Below, piece by piece: positions 56,041 through 63,620 of a stretch of DNA of 64,000 nt (within the stretch, counting starts at the first letter, position 1; the number at the start of each line of letters is the position of its first letter). The DNA comes from Deinobacterium chartae (lineage in GTDB: Bacteria; Deinococcota; Deinococci; Deinococcales; Deinococcaceae): assembly GCF_014202645.1 (NCBI RefSeq), contig NZ_JACHHG010000008.1:1-64000 (forward strand), given 5' to 3'. The notes below the pieces were generated by a model, which saw nothing but the letters and a program-made list of their open reading frames with translations, did not search any database and was not told the DNA's origin. Made by a program: the position numbers and the translations under genes.

Positions 56041-56046
56041 TAGCAT
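56041..56046 (+). promoter_or_regulatory. -10 box, leaderless, for truA
   Basis: TAGCAT lies exactly 6 bp before the GTG at 56053. Confidence 0.5.
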
Positions 56047-56052
56047 GGTCGC

Positions 56053-56841
56053 GTGCACCCGGACCCTCACGCCGCCTTCTACGCCCCACCCGACGGTTAC
56101 CGCCGCCTGCGCCTCGAGGTCTCGTGGCTGGGCACGCACTTCGCGGGCTGGCAGAGTCAGGCGCGCGGCGAGCGCACGGTGCAAGACGAACTGCAGCGCG
56201 CGCTCGCCCGGCTGGGCGAGGCGGCCCGTCCGGTCGCGGCCGGACGCACCGACGCGGGCGTGCACGCGCTGTGCATGCCGCTGCACGCGGACGTGCGCGC
56301 GGACTGGCGGGTGCCGCCCGAGCGCCTGGCCCGCGCCCTCAACGCCCACCTGCCGCGCGACGTCGCCGTTCTTGAAGCCGCCTGGGCTCCGCCCGGCTTT
56401 CACGCGCGCTTCTCGTGCCGCTGGCGGGCCTACCGTTACCGGGTCTGCAGCGCGCCACAGCGCCAGCCGCTCGAGGAAGGCCGGGCGCTGTGGGTGCCAG
56501 GGCCCCTGGACGCGGAGCGCATGCGCGCGGCAGCGGCACATCTCGTCGGCGAGCACGATTTCGCAGCCTTCGCCAGCCGCGAGGAACGCCAGACCCGCCG
56601 CAGGCTGTACGCCCTCGAGGTGCACCAGCACGGGGACAACCTGGAGTTTTTCGTGCGCGGCGAGAGCTTTTTGCGCCACATGGTGCGGGCCCTGGTCGGA
56701 ACGCTGCTCGAGGTCGGTCAGGGCAAGCTCGATCCGCAGGCCATGCCGGGGCTGCTGGTCTCCGGTGCGCGGGCAGACGCCGGTCCGAACGTGAAACCTT
56801 ACGGGCTGTACTTCGTCGGTGCAGGCTACGATCCGGCCTGA
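56053..56841 (+). CDS. truA: tRNA pseudouridine synthase A
   Basis: TruA makes pseudouridine at positions 38-40 of tRNAs. The 262-residue protein has the catalytic Asp in [12 protein letters not shown] and the family [28 protein letters not shown] and [18 protein letters not shown] segments. It starts at GTG with a leaderless -10. It lies divergent to the ankyrin gene. Confidence 0.95.
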   Translation: MHPDPHAAFYAPPDGYRRLRLEVSWLGTHFAGWQSQARGERTVQDELQRALARLGEAARPVAAGRTDAGVHALCMPLHADVRADWRVPPERLARALNAHLPRDVAVLEAAWAPPGFHARFSCRWRAYRYRVCSAPQRQPLEEGRALWVPGPLDAERMRAAAAHLVGEHDFAAFASREERQTRRRLYALEVHQHGDNLEFFVRGESFLRHMVRALVGTLLEVGQGKLDPQAMPGLLVSGARADAGPNVKPYGLYFVGAGYDPA

Positions 56842-56935
56842 AGCAGCGGTCCGAGGTGCGGGCGGGCCCGTCTGCCGAGCATGTCCCGCACTGGGCTCCA
56901 CCCGTGCAAGTACCCGCCGGAAGCAGCGCAGCCTC

Positions 56936-57436
56936 CTAGGTCAGCAGCTTGGCCATCAGGTACTCGTCCACCGGGTTGCCGTCCACCACCAGGCTGTGGC
57001 GGCGCAGGCCCTCCACCACAAACCCCATCTTGTGGTAGAGCGCCACAGCCGCGCGGTTGTGCACCATCACGGTCAGTTCGAGGCGCCCAAGGCCGCGCTC
57101 GCGCGCCCAGCGCTCGGCGGCCTGAAACAGCGCGCTTCCCACGCCGCGTCCCGAAGCGGCTTGCAACACGCCCACGACGATGTAGGCCTCGTGGCGCTGG
57201 CGGCGCGCCGAGTGCCCGAACAACGCGAGATACCCGATCGGTTCGCCCTGCTGCTCGGCCAGCCAGAAGCAGGAGGTGGGCCCTGGGTTCTCGAGGCGCG
57301 CTCGCAGGCCAGCGGGGTCGCTGCTGCGCTCGCCCTCCTCGAGGAGCATGAAGCGCGTTTCGCGGTCGAGCTGCAGTTGCAGGCACAGCAGCGCGGGAGC
57401 GTCATCCGGAACGGCGGGGCGCAGGGTAAAGGTCAT
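56936..57436 (-). CDS. GNAT family N-acetyltransferase
   Basis: This 166-residue GNAT protein has acetyl-CoA loop ASGRGVGSALFQAAERWAR and the C-terminal HNRAAVALYHKMGFVVEGLRR, the pattern of amino-acid or polyamine-type acetyltransferases. The substrate is unknown. It is divergent from the RelA-type gene with only 37 bp between start codons, which contain two -10 boxes facing apart. Confidence 0.9.
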   Translation of the reverse strand: MTFTLRPAVPDDAPALLCLQLQLDRETRFMLLEEGERSSDPAGLRARLENPGPTSCFWLAEQQGEPIGYLALFGHSARRQRHEAYIVVGVLQAASGRGVGSALFQAAERWARERGLGRLELTVMVHNRAAVALYHKMGFVVEGLRRHSLVVDGNPVDEYLMAKLLT

Positions 57437-57441
57437 GCGTC

Positions 57442-57467
57442 AGGTTAACGCGTCCGGGCCGTATCAT
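57442..57467. promoter_or_regulatory. Divergent leaderless promoters in 37 bp
   Basis: TAACCT on the minus strand (57442-57447) lies 5 bp before the GNAT ATG (57436). TATCAT on the plus strand (57462-57467) lies 6 bp before the RelA-type ATG (57474). Confidence 0.55.
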
Positions 57468-57473
57468 CAGGGT

Positions 57474-58562
57474 ATGCGGGATATCCTGGACGCTTTCGAG
57501 AGCAACGTACCGCTGTACACGGACCTCAGGAACAAGGCCTCGAGCCTGTTGCAGGACCTGTTGCGCAGCGAGGGAATCGGCGTCCACCAGATCGAGATCC
57601 GCATCAAGAACCGGGAAAGCCTGGCCCTCAAGCTCAGTCGGCCCGACAAGGTGTACACGTCGCTGCGGGACGTGCACGACATCGTGGGAATCCGCATCAT
57701 CACCTACTTCGAGCAGGACGTGGCGGCCATCGCTCGCCTGATCGAACGCGAATTCGAGGTGGACTGGGCCCACTCGAGCAACAAGGGGGAGAGCCTGGAC
57801 CCGAACGTGTTCGGATACCGCTCGGTGCATTACATCGTCTCGTTCTCGGGCGAACGCACCCGCTTGCGCGAGTACGAGCGTTACCGGGGCGAACGCTTCG
57901 AGATCCAGATCCGCTCGATTTTGCAGCACGCCTGGGCCGAGATCGAGCACGACCTGGGCTACAAGAGCGAGGAGGAGGTGCCGCGCGAGATCGTACGGCG
58001 CTTCTCACGGCTGGCCGGGCTGTTGGAACTGGCCGACGAGGAGTTCAACGAAATCCGCCGCCTCAAGAACGCCTACGTCTCGCGGGTGCACTCGATGATC
58101 TCCGGCGAACCCGACGAACTGCTGATCGACGCCGAGTCGCTGCGGGCCTTTCTGGACAGCGAACCGATCGCGCCGCACATCGCGGCCCTGGCCGCCGAGC
58201 GCAAGCTCAAGGTGGTTCGCGACGAGAACTTTGCACCGATCATCAAGGCGACCCGCTGGCTGGGCATCACGCACGTGAGCCGCCTGTACGCGGAGGTCGA
58301 AAGCGGCGGCGCCGCGCTGCGGCGCTTTCTCGAGCTGTGCGTGGAGCACACGCGCTCGACCGGGCCGCTGGCCGAGAAGTACGCTCTGAACCAGACGGCC
58401 CTGCTGCTGTACCTGACCTACTGGATCGTGGCCCGCCAGAACCTGGCGTTCGAGCCCTTCCTCGAGGCCCTTTCCTCGGACGTGCCCGACCGGTTTGACC
58501 GCGCGATCCTGGTGAAACTGGCCGACACGCTGCGGCGCCTGTACACGCAGGCGCTGGGCTGA
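57474..58562 (+). CDS. GTP pyrophosphokinase, RelA/SpoT synthetase domain
   Basis: This 362-residue protein carries a (p)ppGpp synthetase domain with DIVGIRIITYFEQD, FGYRSVHYIVSF and EIQIRSILQHAWAEIEHDLGY, covering the GTP- and Mg2+-binding motifs. There is no HD hydrolase domain ahead of it, so it is synthetase-only, like a small alarmone synthetase, but with a C-terminal extension of about 150 residues of unknown function. The true start is 57474; the frame is open further upstream but only as noise. The start is leaderless-type. Confidence 0.9.
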   Translation: MRDILDAFESNVPLYTDLRNKASSLLQDLLRSEGIGVHQIEIRIKNRESLALKLSRPDKVYTSLRDVHDIVGIRIITYFEQDVAAIARLIEREFEVDWAHSSNKGESLDPNVFGYRSVHYIVSFSGERTRLREYERYRGERFEIQIRSILQHAWAEIEHDLGYKSEEEVPREIVRRFSRLAGLLELADEEFNEIRRLKNAYVSRVHSMISGEPDELLIDAESLRAFLDSEPIAPHIAALAAERKLKVVRDENFAPIIKATRWLGITHVSRLYAEVESGGAALRRFLELCVEHTRSTGPLAEKYALNQTALLLYLTYWIVARQNLAFEPFLEALSSDVPDRFDRAILVKLADTLRRLYTQALG

Positions 58563-58606
58563 GCGCCCGCGGCGCAGCGGGGTTCTCTAAACCCGGTCCA
58601 ACTTGC

Positions 58607-58639
58607 TTTGTCAACCTCGGATGTGAATGATGGTTGACG
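58607..58639 (+). promoter_or_regulatory. BirA operator over the birA start
   Basis: TTTGTCAACC (58607-58616), 15 bp, GGTTGACG (58632-58639). The halves match the known bacterial BirA box TTGTnAACC-N14-16-GGTTnACAA in all key positions. It covers the birA start codon, so BirA-biotinyl-AMP would repress birA-bioY. Confidence 0.75.
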
Positions 58640-59547
58640 TGTCTGACCTGCTAAGCTGCCTGACCGAGGAGTACCAGAGTGGCGAACATCTGGCCCGGCA
58701 GCTCGGCATCAGCCGTGCGGCGGTCTGGAAAGCAGCCCGCAGCCTGAGCGAGGGCGGATATCCCATCGAGGTCGAGCGCGGAGCGGGCTACCGCCTGCGC
58801 CCCGGCACGCCCAGCGCGGCGCGGCTGGCCGCGCTGCGCCGCGGGCGCTTCGGCGCAGCGTACCGTTACCTGGGCACCACCTCGAGCACCCAGGACGTGC
58901 TGCGCCAGCTTGCCGAAGCCGGAGCTCCCGAAGGCACGGTGGTTCTGGCCGAACGCCAGACCAGCGGGCGCGGGCGGCGCGGACGGGCCTGGGTCAGCGC
59001 GGCGGGCGGGCTGTACTTTTCGGTGCTGCTGCGCCCCCGGCTGGCCCTCGCGGATCTGGCACTGCTGCCGTTGGCCGCCGGGGTGGCGCTGCACGCAGCC
59101 TGCGGCGTGGGCGGACTGAAGTGGCCCAACGACCTGCTCGCTCCGGACGGTCGCAAACTGGCCGGGGTGCTGCTCGAGGCCGACCTGCGCGGCGAAGAGC
59201 TGCGCCACGCCCTGCTGGGCATCGGGGTAAACGTCGCAGCCGAGGGGCTGCCCGACACCGCCTGCGGCCTCGAGACCTTCGGTGCGGTGAACCGCGCTGC
59301 GTTGCTGGCCGAGCTGCTGGTGCAGCTCGAGGTCTGGCTGTACCGTCCCGCCGACGAGGTGCGGGCCGCGTGGTCAGCGGCCAGCCTTACCCTGGGCCGT
59401 CAGGTCAGCATTTCTACCCCTCAGGGCGAGGTGAGGGGCATGGCCCACTCCCTGGCCCCCGACGGCGCGCTGCTGGTGCGCACCCCATCCGGCTCGCTCA
59501 CCCGTGTGGGTGCTGGCGACGTCTCTCTGATCGGAGGAACCGTATGA
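58627..59547 (+). CDS. birA: Bifunctional biotin ligase/biotin operon repressor
   Basis: BirA attaches biotin to carboxylases and, in this N-terminally extended class, represses biotin genes. The 306-residue protein has a winged helix (SGEHLARQLGISRAAVWKAAR) at about 18-38. The ligase core has the biotin-binding GRGRRGRAWVS, KWPNDLL and a C-terminal SH3-like domain (GRQVSISTPQGEVRG). The start is uncertain among ATG 58627, ATG 58630 and GTG 58639. A BirA box overlaps this region. The stop overlaps the bioY start. Confidence 0.93.
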   Translation: MMVDVSDLLSCLTEEYQSGEHLARQLGISRAAVWKAARSLSEGGYPIEVERGAGYRLRPGTPSAARLAALRRGRFGAAYRYLGTTSSTQDVLRQLAEAGAPEGTVVLAERQTSGRGRRGRAWVSAAGGLYFSVLLRPRLALADLALLPLAAGVALHAACGVGGLKWPNDLLAPDGRKLAGVLLEADLRGEELRHALLGIGVNVAAEGLPDTACGLETFGAVNRAALLAELLVQLEVWLYRPADEVRAAWSAASLTLGRQVSISTPQGEVRGMAHSLAPDGALLVRTPSGSLTRVGAGDVSLIGGTV

Positions 59548-60131
59548 ACCCAACCCACTCCCTGTCCTATCCCCCGCTGCTCAAAACGTACTTTCCGCAG
59601 CGCACCCTGTTGCGCGACCTGCTGCTGATCGTGGCCGGCACCCTGCTGCTGGCCCTGCTGGCCCAGGTGCGCATTCCGACCGTTCCGGTACCGATCACCG
59701 GCCAGACCCTGGGCGTGCTGCTGATCGGTGCCGCGCTGGGCGCACGCCTGGGTTTCTTGTCGATGTCGTCCTACCTGCTCGCCGGGGCTGTGGGCCTGCC
59801 CTTCTTCACCGGCGCCGCCAGCGGCCCGGAAGCGCTGCTGGGCGCCACCGGCGGCTATCTGTTCGCGATGCCCTTCGCGGCGGGACTGGTCGGCCTGCTG
59901 GTCGAGCGCTTCGGTGCCGACCGCCGACCGCTGACCACCCTGCTCGCCTTCGCGGCAGGCAGCCTCCTGATTTACGCGTTCGGCGTGTCCTGGCTGGCTG
60001 TGGCCCTGAAGCTGAGCGCTGCCAAGGCGGTGGCGGCGGGCATGCTGCCCTTCTTGCCCGGCGACGCCCTCAAGGCGGTCATCGCTGCTGGCCTGTTGCC
60101 CTCGGCCTGGAAATGGGTCGGTCGTCGCTGA
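59544..60131 (+). CDS. bioY: Biotin transporter BioY
   Basis: BioY is the substrate-binding membrane subunit of the biotin ECF transporter. The ATG at 59544 overlaps the birA stop and has a GGAGGA SD; 195 residues, six helices. Typical parts are AQVRIPTVPVPITGQTLGVLLIGAALGARLG and FTGAASGPEALLGATGGYLFAMPFAA. Regulation by BirA, whose gene precedes it, is expected from the operator. No ECF ATPase is nearby. Confidence 0.94.
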   Translation: MNPTHSLSYPPLLKTYFPQRTLLRDLLLIVAGTLLLALLAQVRIPTVPVPITGQTLGVLLIGAALGARLGFLSMSSYLLAGAVGLPFFTGAASGPEALLGATGGYLFAMPFAAGLVGLLVERFGADRRPLTTLLAFAAGSLLIYAFGVSWLAVALKLSAAKAVAAGMLPFLPGDALKAVIAAGLLPSAWKWVGRR

Positions 60132-60145
60132 GCTTTTGAACGTGA

Positions 60146-60178
60146 GGCGCGCGGATTCCGCGCGCCTTCGTGTTTTCT
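60146..60178 (+). terminator. Terminator after birA-bioY
   Basis: GGCGCGCGGA (60146-60155) and TCCGCGCGCC (60157-60166) form a 10-bp stem, followed by TTCGTGTTTTC. Confidence 0.7.
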
Positions 60179-60216
60179 CACCGCGCACACAGCCCGCTCA
60201 ATCCGGCAGAAGGCAG

Positions 60217-60414
60217 CTTTCCACAGCTCTTCAAAACTTATCCACAAGCGCACGACGTTTGCCAGCGGGCGCAGCCGCTCCTGATCTTTTCCTGAAAAAG
60301 GAAAAGTGCGTTTGGGACAGTAAAAAACGGTCACGTGCGGGTGCTTCCGCCCTTGAAACAGGTTATCCACAGTTTTCCACAGGCGGCCTCCAGCCTGTGG
60401 AAAACTGTGGATAA
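60217..60414. other. DnaA-box cluster (oriC- or datA-like)
   Basis: This region between convergent bioY and trpF has at least six DnaA boxes. CTTTCCACA is at 60217-60225 (one mismatch), TTATCCACA at 60238-60246 and 60363-60371, TTTTCCACA at 60373-60381, and on the other strand TTTTCCACA (60396-60404) and TTATCCACA (60406-60414). An A/T-rich segment (about 60284-60330) lies between them, with the inverted repeat CTTTTCCT/AGGAAAAG (60286-60306). It could be an origin, or a DnaA-titration or regulatory site. No dnaA or dnaN is in the window. Confidence 0.55.
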
Positions 60415-60415
60415 C
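60362..60415. repeat. Perfect 23-bp inverted repeat built of DnaA boxes
   Basis: The arms 60362-60384 and 60393-60415 are exact complements with an 8-nt loop. Each arm contains a TTATCCACA and a TTTTCCACA box one helical turn apart (10 bp). The right arm ends just before the trpF stop codon. Confidence 0.8.
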
Positions 60416-61048
60416 TCAAGGCTGCCTCGCCTCGAGGGCAACCTTGACTTCTCTCATGAAGTCCCGCATGCGCTGCGGGTCCTTCACCCCCGGTGCCGCC
60501 TCGAGGCGGGACACCGCGTCCACTCCGATCAGACCTGCGGAGCTCAGGATTCGAATCGCTTCGCCCACGTTCTCGGGACCGAGACCGCCAGCCAGCCAGA
60601 AACGGAAGGCCGGGGGGTGGGCGCGCAGGGACGGCCAGTTCAGCCCCTCACCCGAACCCGGGCGGAGGCCGTCAAGGAGCACAGTGTAGCGAGAAGGGCC
60701 CAGGGATGCAAGTGCGCGCTCGTCCTCGACGCGCAGGGCCCGCAGCAACGGATAATGCGCTGCCACCGCCTGTTGGTAGGCTTCGTTCTCGGTCCCGTGC
60801 AACTGCACCGCGTCCAGCCCGGCGCGGTCAGCGGTGCGCAGCAGTTCATCGAGCGGCGCGTCTACAAAAACACCCACCCGCAGCACGCCAAAGCCCGCAG
60901 CGGCCCCGACGCGGCGGGCCTGGCAGGCACTGATCCGACGTCGGCTGGGCGCAAAGATCAGCCCGATGGCGTCTACACCGAGTTCAGCGGCGAGCGCGGC
61001 GTCCGCTTCGCGGGTCATGCCGCAGAACTTGACCCGAATCCGGGTCAT
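60416..61048 (-). CDS. trpF: Phosphoribosylanthranilate isomerase
   Basis: TrpF isomerises N-(5-phosphoribosyl)anthranilate in tryptophan synthesis. The 210-residue TIM-barrel protein has catalytic Cys in KFCGMTREAD, Asp in VLLDGLRPG, and the phosphate-binding LAGGLGPENV and GVDAVSRLEAAPGVKD. It stands apart from other trp genes. Its ATG is 4 nt after the stop of a small membrane-protein gene, so translation is coupled. Its 3' end touches the DnaA-box repeat. Confidence 0.94.
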   Translation of the reverse strand: MTRIRVKFCGMTREADAALAAELGVDAIGLIFAPSRRRISACQARRVGAAAGFGVLRVGVFVDAPLDELLRTADRAGLDAVQLHGTENEAYQQAVAAHYPLLRALRVEDERALASLGPSRYTVLLDGLRPGSGEGLNWPSLRAHPPAFRFWLAGGLGPENVGEAIRILSSAGLIGVDAVSRLEAAPGVKDPQRMRDFMREVKVALEARQP

Positions 61049-61052
61049 GGTC

Positions 61053-61199
61053 TCAAGCGATTAAGCGGGTTACCAGGGCGCCGCCGAGCATGGCGACTGA
61101 CAGGACGACCATGCGCCATCCCAGAGCGTAGTGCGAGGGCACGGCCTGAACTTCGGAGCGGGAGGAGTTGGATCGGTTGGGGCGCTTAGGATTAACCAT
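61053..61199 (-). CDS. Small single-pass membrane protein upstream of trpF (48 aa)
   Basis: This short ORF starts at ATG 61199 and ends at 61053, 4 nt before the trpF ATG. The N-terminal 25 residues are polar and basic (MVNPKRPNRSNSSRSE). The C-terminus is one hydrophobic helix (WRMVVLSVAMLGGALVTRL). A TAGTTT -10 candidate lies 9 bp before the ATG on the minus strand. Placement and coding character support a real gene. No family is recognised. Confidence 0.6.
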   Translation of the reverse strand: MVNPKRPNRSNSSRSEVQAVPSHYALGWRMVVLSVAMLGGALVTRLIA

Positions 61200-61324
61200 C
61201 GTTTATCCAAACTACACGAAAGATGTACCGCAACGGTTACGACCCGGTGAGAAGCCTAGACCGCAGCGTGAGACGCTCGGCTCCCTACCAGACGGTAGAC
61301 CGGCGGGCCAGCCCCCGCAGCGGT

Positions 61325-61330
61325 TAAGAT
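61325..61330 (+). promoter_or_regulatory. -10 box, leaderless, for the nuclease gene
   Basis: TAAGAT lies 5 bp before the ATG at 61336. Confidence 0.5.
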
Positions 61331-61335
61331 GCACC

Positions 61336-61827
61336 ATGCCCAGACGTCTGATCCTGTTGGCCTTGATCCTCTGCGCCTGTGCCGCTCCGGCTCCCGGCAT
61401 ACCGGTCACCCTCGAGCGCGTCCAAGACGGGGACACCGTGCGTATCCGCCTGCAGGGACGGAGCGAGCGGCTGCGGCTGATCGGCATCGACGCTCCCGAA
61501 CTGGCGCAGCGCCCCTGGGGCAACGCCGCGCGCAGCGCCCTCGAGCGCACCCTGCAGGGCAGGCGGCTGCGCCTCGAGTTCGACCGCGACCGCCAGGACC
61601 GCTACGGCCGCCTGCTCGGATGGCTGTGGGCCGAGGGAAGCGGCCGCCCCACGCTGGTCAACGCCGAGCTGGTGCGCGCCGGACAGGCTTACGTGTACGC
61701 GCGCTCACCGCTGCGGCACCGCGCGGAGCTCGAGGCGGCCGAACGCGAGGCCCGCACGGCGCGGCGCGGGGTCTGGGGCCCGGACGGGCCTCGCGAACGC
61801 CCCTCGGAATACCGCAGGCGCCGCTGA
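61336..61827 (+). CDS. Thermonuclease (SNase) family lipoprotein
   Basis: This 163-residue protein has a lipoprotein-type signal (LILCAC, lipobox Cys near 13). The staphylococcal-nuclease fold has VQDGDTVRIRL, the catalytic Arg in RLIGIDAPE and the DRYGRLLGWLW segment with further active-site residues. It should be a membrane-anchored extracytoplasmic nuclease. It is convergent with the gene at 61832, with 4 bp between the stop codons. The start is leaderless-type. Confidence 0.9.
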   Translation: MPRRLILLALILCACAAPAPGIPVTLERVQDGDTVRIRLQGRSERLRLIGIDAPELAQRPWGNAARSALERTLQGRRLRLEFDRDRQDRYGRLLGWLWAEGSGRPTLVNAELVRAGQAYVYARSPLRHRAELEAAEREARTARRGVWGPDGPRERPSEYRRRR

Positions 61828-61831
61828 ACGC

Positions 61832-63469
61832 TCAACGAAGCCGCAGCGCGCGCACCAGCGCGTCAAGGTCGGCCAGCGAGGGCAAAAACGCCGTGTCCGG
61901 CGCGGCCTCGAGGGCCGCACGCACCGCCTCGTGTTCGCGCCGGAGCGCGCCGGCTTCCCCCGCCTCGAGGGTGCGCCGCAGTTCCACGGGCAGCCCCGCA
62001 CCCTCGGCCAGGCGCAGCGGGGCGCGCAGGTGCAGCAGGTAACGGCCATCGCTGCTCAAACCCAAGAAGCGGTACACCAGCGGACCCGGGGAGGTCATCG
62101 GCTCCACAGCGAGAAAACGCAGGCCCCGGGCCTGTGCGGCGGTCAAGGGCACGGTCCGGACACGCAGTTGCGGCGGCTGCAGCGACGGCAAGTCGGTGGA
62201 CGGCCACGCCGAACCGCGCAGCAGATCGCGCAGTTGCCGCAGCTGCAGCGTGGCCGCCGGGTCCGGTGCGTACACGGCCAGCAGATCGCTCACGGGGTAG
62301 ATGGCCAGCTGCGCTCCGCCGCCGAGGCGCAGCAGCAGGTGGTCCGGGGCGGCGGCCCAGCGGACCGCCGGGTCCAGCGCGCGGTAAGGCACGAATTCGG
62401 GGCGCACGGACGCACCCGGCAACCCGGCATCAAGACGCACCCGCCCGGGCTCGAGGCCCAGCGCATGCCAGCGGCGCAGCACCGCGACCGGCTGCCACAC
62501 CGCGCGCAGTCCTACCTCCTGGGCGCTGGCCGCTCCGGGCGCAGGTGCCCAGCGCGCGGTCCACACGCTTCCCGGGCGCGGTTCGCCCAGTAAAACGCCG
62601 CCCCCGGCGCAGCGGTAAAGCAGCGTCTCCTCCATTCCCCCCGGTCCCTCGAGCTGCGGCACGCAGCGTTCGCCGCCCTCGAGCTCCACCATCAACGGCC
62701 GCACCTCGGCGCGCAGCCGAGCTCCCTCGAGGCGGTAGGTCAGCGTGACCGGCATGCTGCCGCGCTCCTGCGATTCGGCGGGAGCGGGCCAGCGCAGGTC
62801 CAGGCTGACGCGGCCATTGTCGACATACAGCCCGCGCACTTCGGCACGTTCGCCCAGAAACTCACTGGCGACGTTCACGGCGCGCCCCTGCTCGTTGAGG
62901 ACGGCGGCCAGCGACAGAAATACTCCGCTGCCCCCGGCGGCGCTCCCCAGCACCACCGCCGCGTCCTCGAGGCCGTCGCCGTTGAGGTCACCGTAAGCGA
63001 CCCGCAGCAGGCGCACATCCAGGTTCGCGGCACGATCGCTGTAGCGCCCGCCTTTTAAGGTGATGTATCCGCCGAACCCGAATTCGTTCCGGTAGCGAGC
63101 CGTGCGCAGCGCCTCGAGACTCAACCGCTGCTGCGCGGCGGGCGCCGGCGCGGGCAGGCTGAGCGGGTGCACCGCAAAGCCGCCTCCCGCGTGCGGATCC
63201 GCACCGCACACCCAGGTGGCGGCGTCCGCGGCGAGCAGACAGGGGTCATACGTCTGTCCATTCACCTCGCAGCGATACCCGGCGTCCGGAACCAGCCTGG
63301 AAACCGCATCGCAGCGGGCTTCGCGCGGCACGCCCGCAGCAACGGTGGGCAGGACAGGAAAAACCCGGGTGGTGCGCAGCGCCTCACCCTGGGCGACGGC
63401 GCTACCCCACAACAGGCTACCTGCCACCACAACAGACAACAGCAACAAATGCATCGAGCCTGCGGGCAT
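61832..63469 (-). CDS. Secreted protein of unknown function with FG-GAP-like segment
   Basis: This protein is 545 residues from the ATG at 63469, which has a GGAGGAG SD; the frame is open to 63505. A signal peptide covers about residues 1-27 (MPAGSMHLLLLSVVVAG, then WGSAVAQ). The segment RVAYGDLNGDGLEDAAVVLG is a calcium-binding-like D-N-D-G loop. Cys residues near the N-terminus (EARCDAVSRLV, GYRCEVNGQTYDPC) suggest disulfides. The rest is beta-rich with no motif I recognise. Confidence 0.7.
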   Translation of the reverse strand: MPAGSMHLLLLSVVVAGSLLWGSAVAQGEALRTTRVFPVLPTVAAGVPREARCDAVSRLVPDAGYRCEVNGQTYDPCLLAADAATWVCGADPHAGGGFAVHPLSLPAPAPAAQQRLSLEALRTARYRNEFGFGGYITLKGGRYSDRAANLDVRLLRVAYGDLNGDGLEDAAVVLGSAAGGSGVFLSLAAVLNEQGRAVNVASEFLGERAEVRGLYVDNGRVSLDLRWPAPAESQERGSMPVTLTYRLEGARLRAEVRPLMVELEGGERCVPQLEGPGGMEETLLYRCAGGGVLLGEPRPGSVWTARWAPAPGAASAQEVGLRAVWQPVAVLRRWHALGLEPGRVRLDAGLPGASVRPEFVPYRALDPAVRWAAAPDHLLLRLGGGAQLAIYPVSDLLAVYAPDPAATLQLRQLRDLLRGSAWPSTDLPSLQPPQLRVRTVPLTAAQARGLRFLAVEPMTSPGPLVYRFLGLSSDGRYLLHLRAPLRLAEGAGLPVELRRTLEAGEAGALRREHEAVRAALEAAPDTAFLPSLADLDALVRALRLR

Positions 63470-63620
63470 CTTTTCTCCTCCGCGACTTACCACGATAGGC
63501 GACACTCAGGACTGACGCTGATGATTCGAAACCGACTGCTCTATTTATGGTAGCGCTCCAAGATGCGCGGCGCTGTGCATTACCCCCACAACCGCCGCAC
63601 CGCACTGCGCCGGGGCAGGC

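Noticed and set aside
60132-60415. Calling this region oriC outright
   Set aside because: dnaA, dnaN, gidA and rpmH are absent and GC skew cannot be computed here, so only a DnaA-box cluster is claimed.
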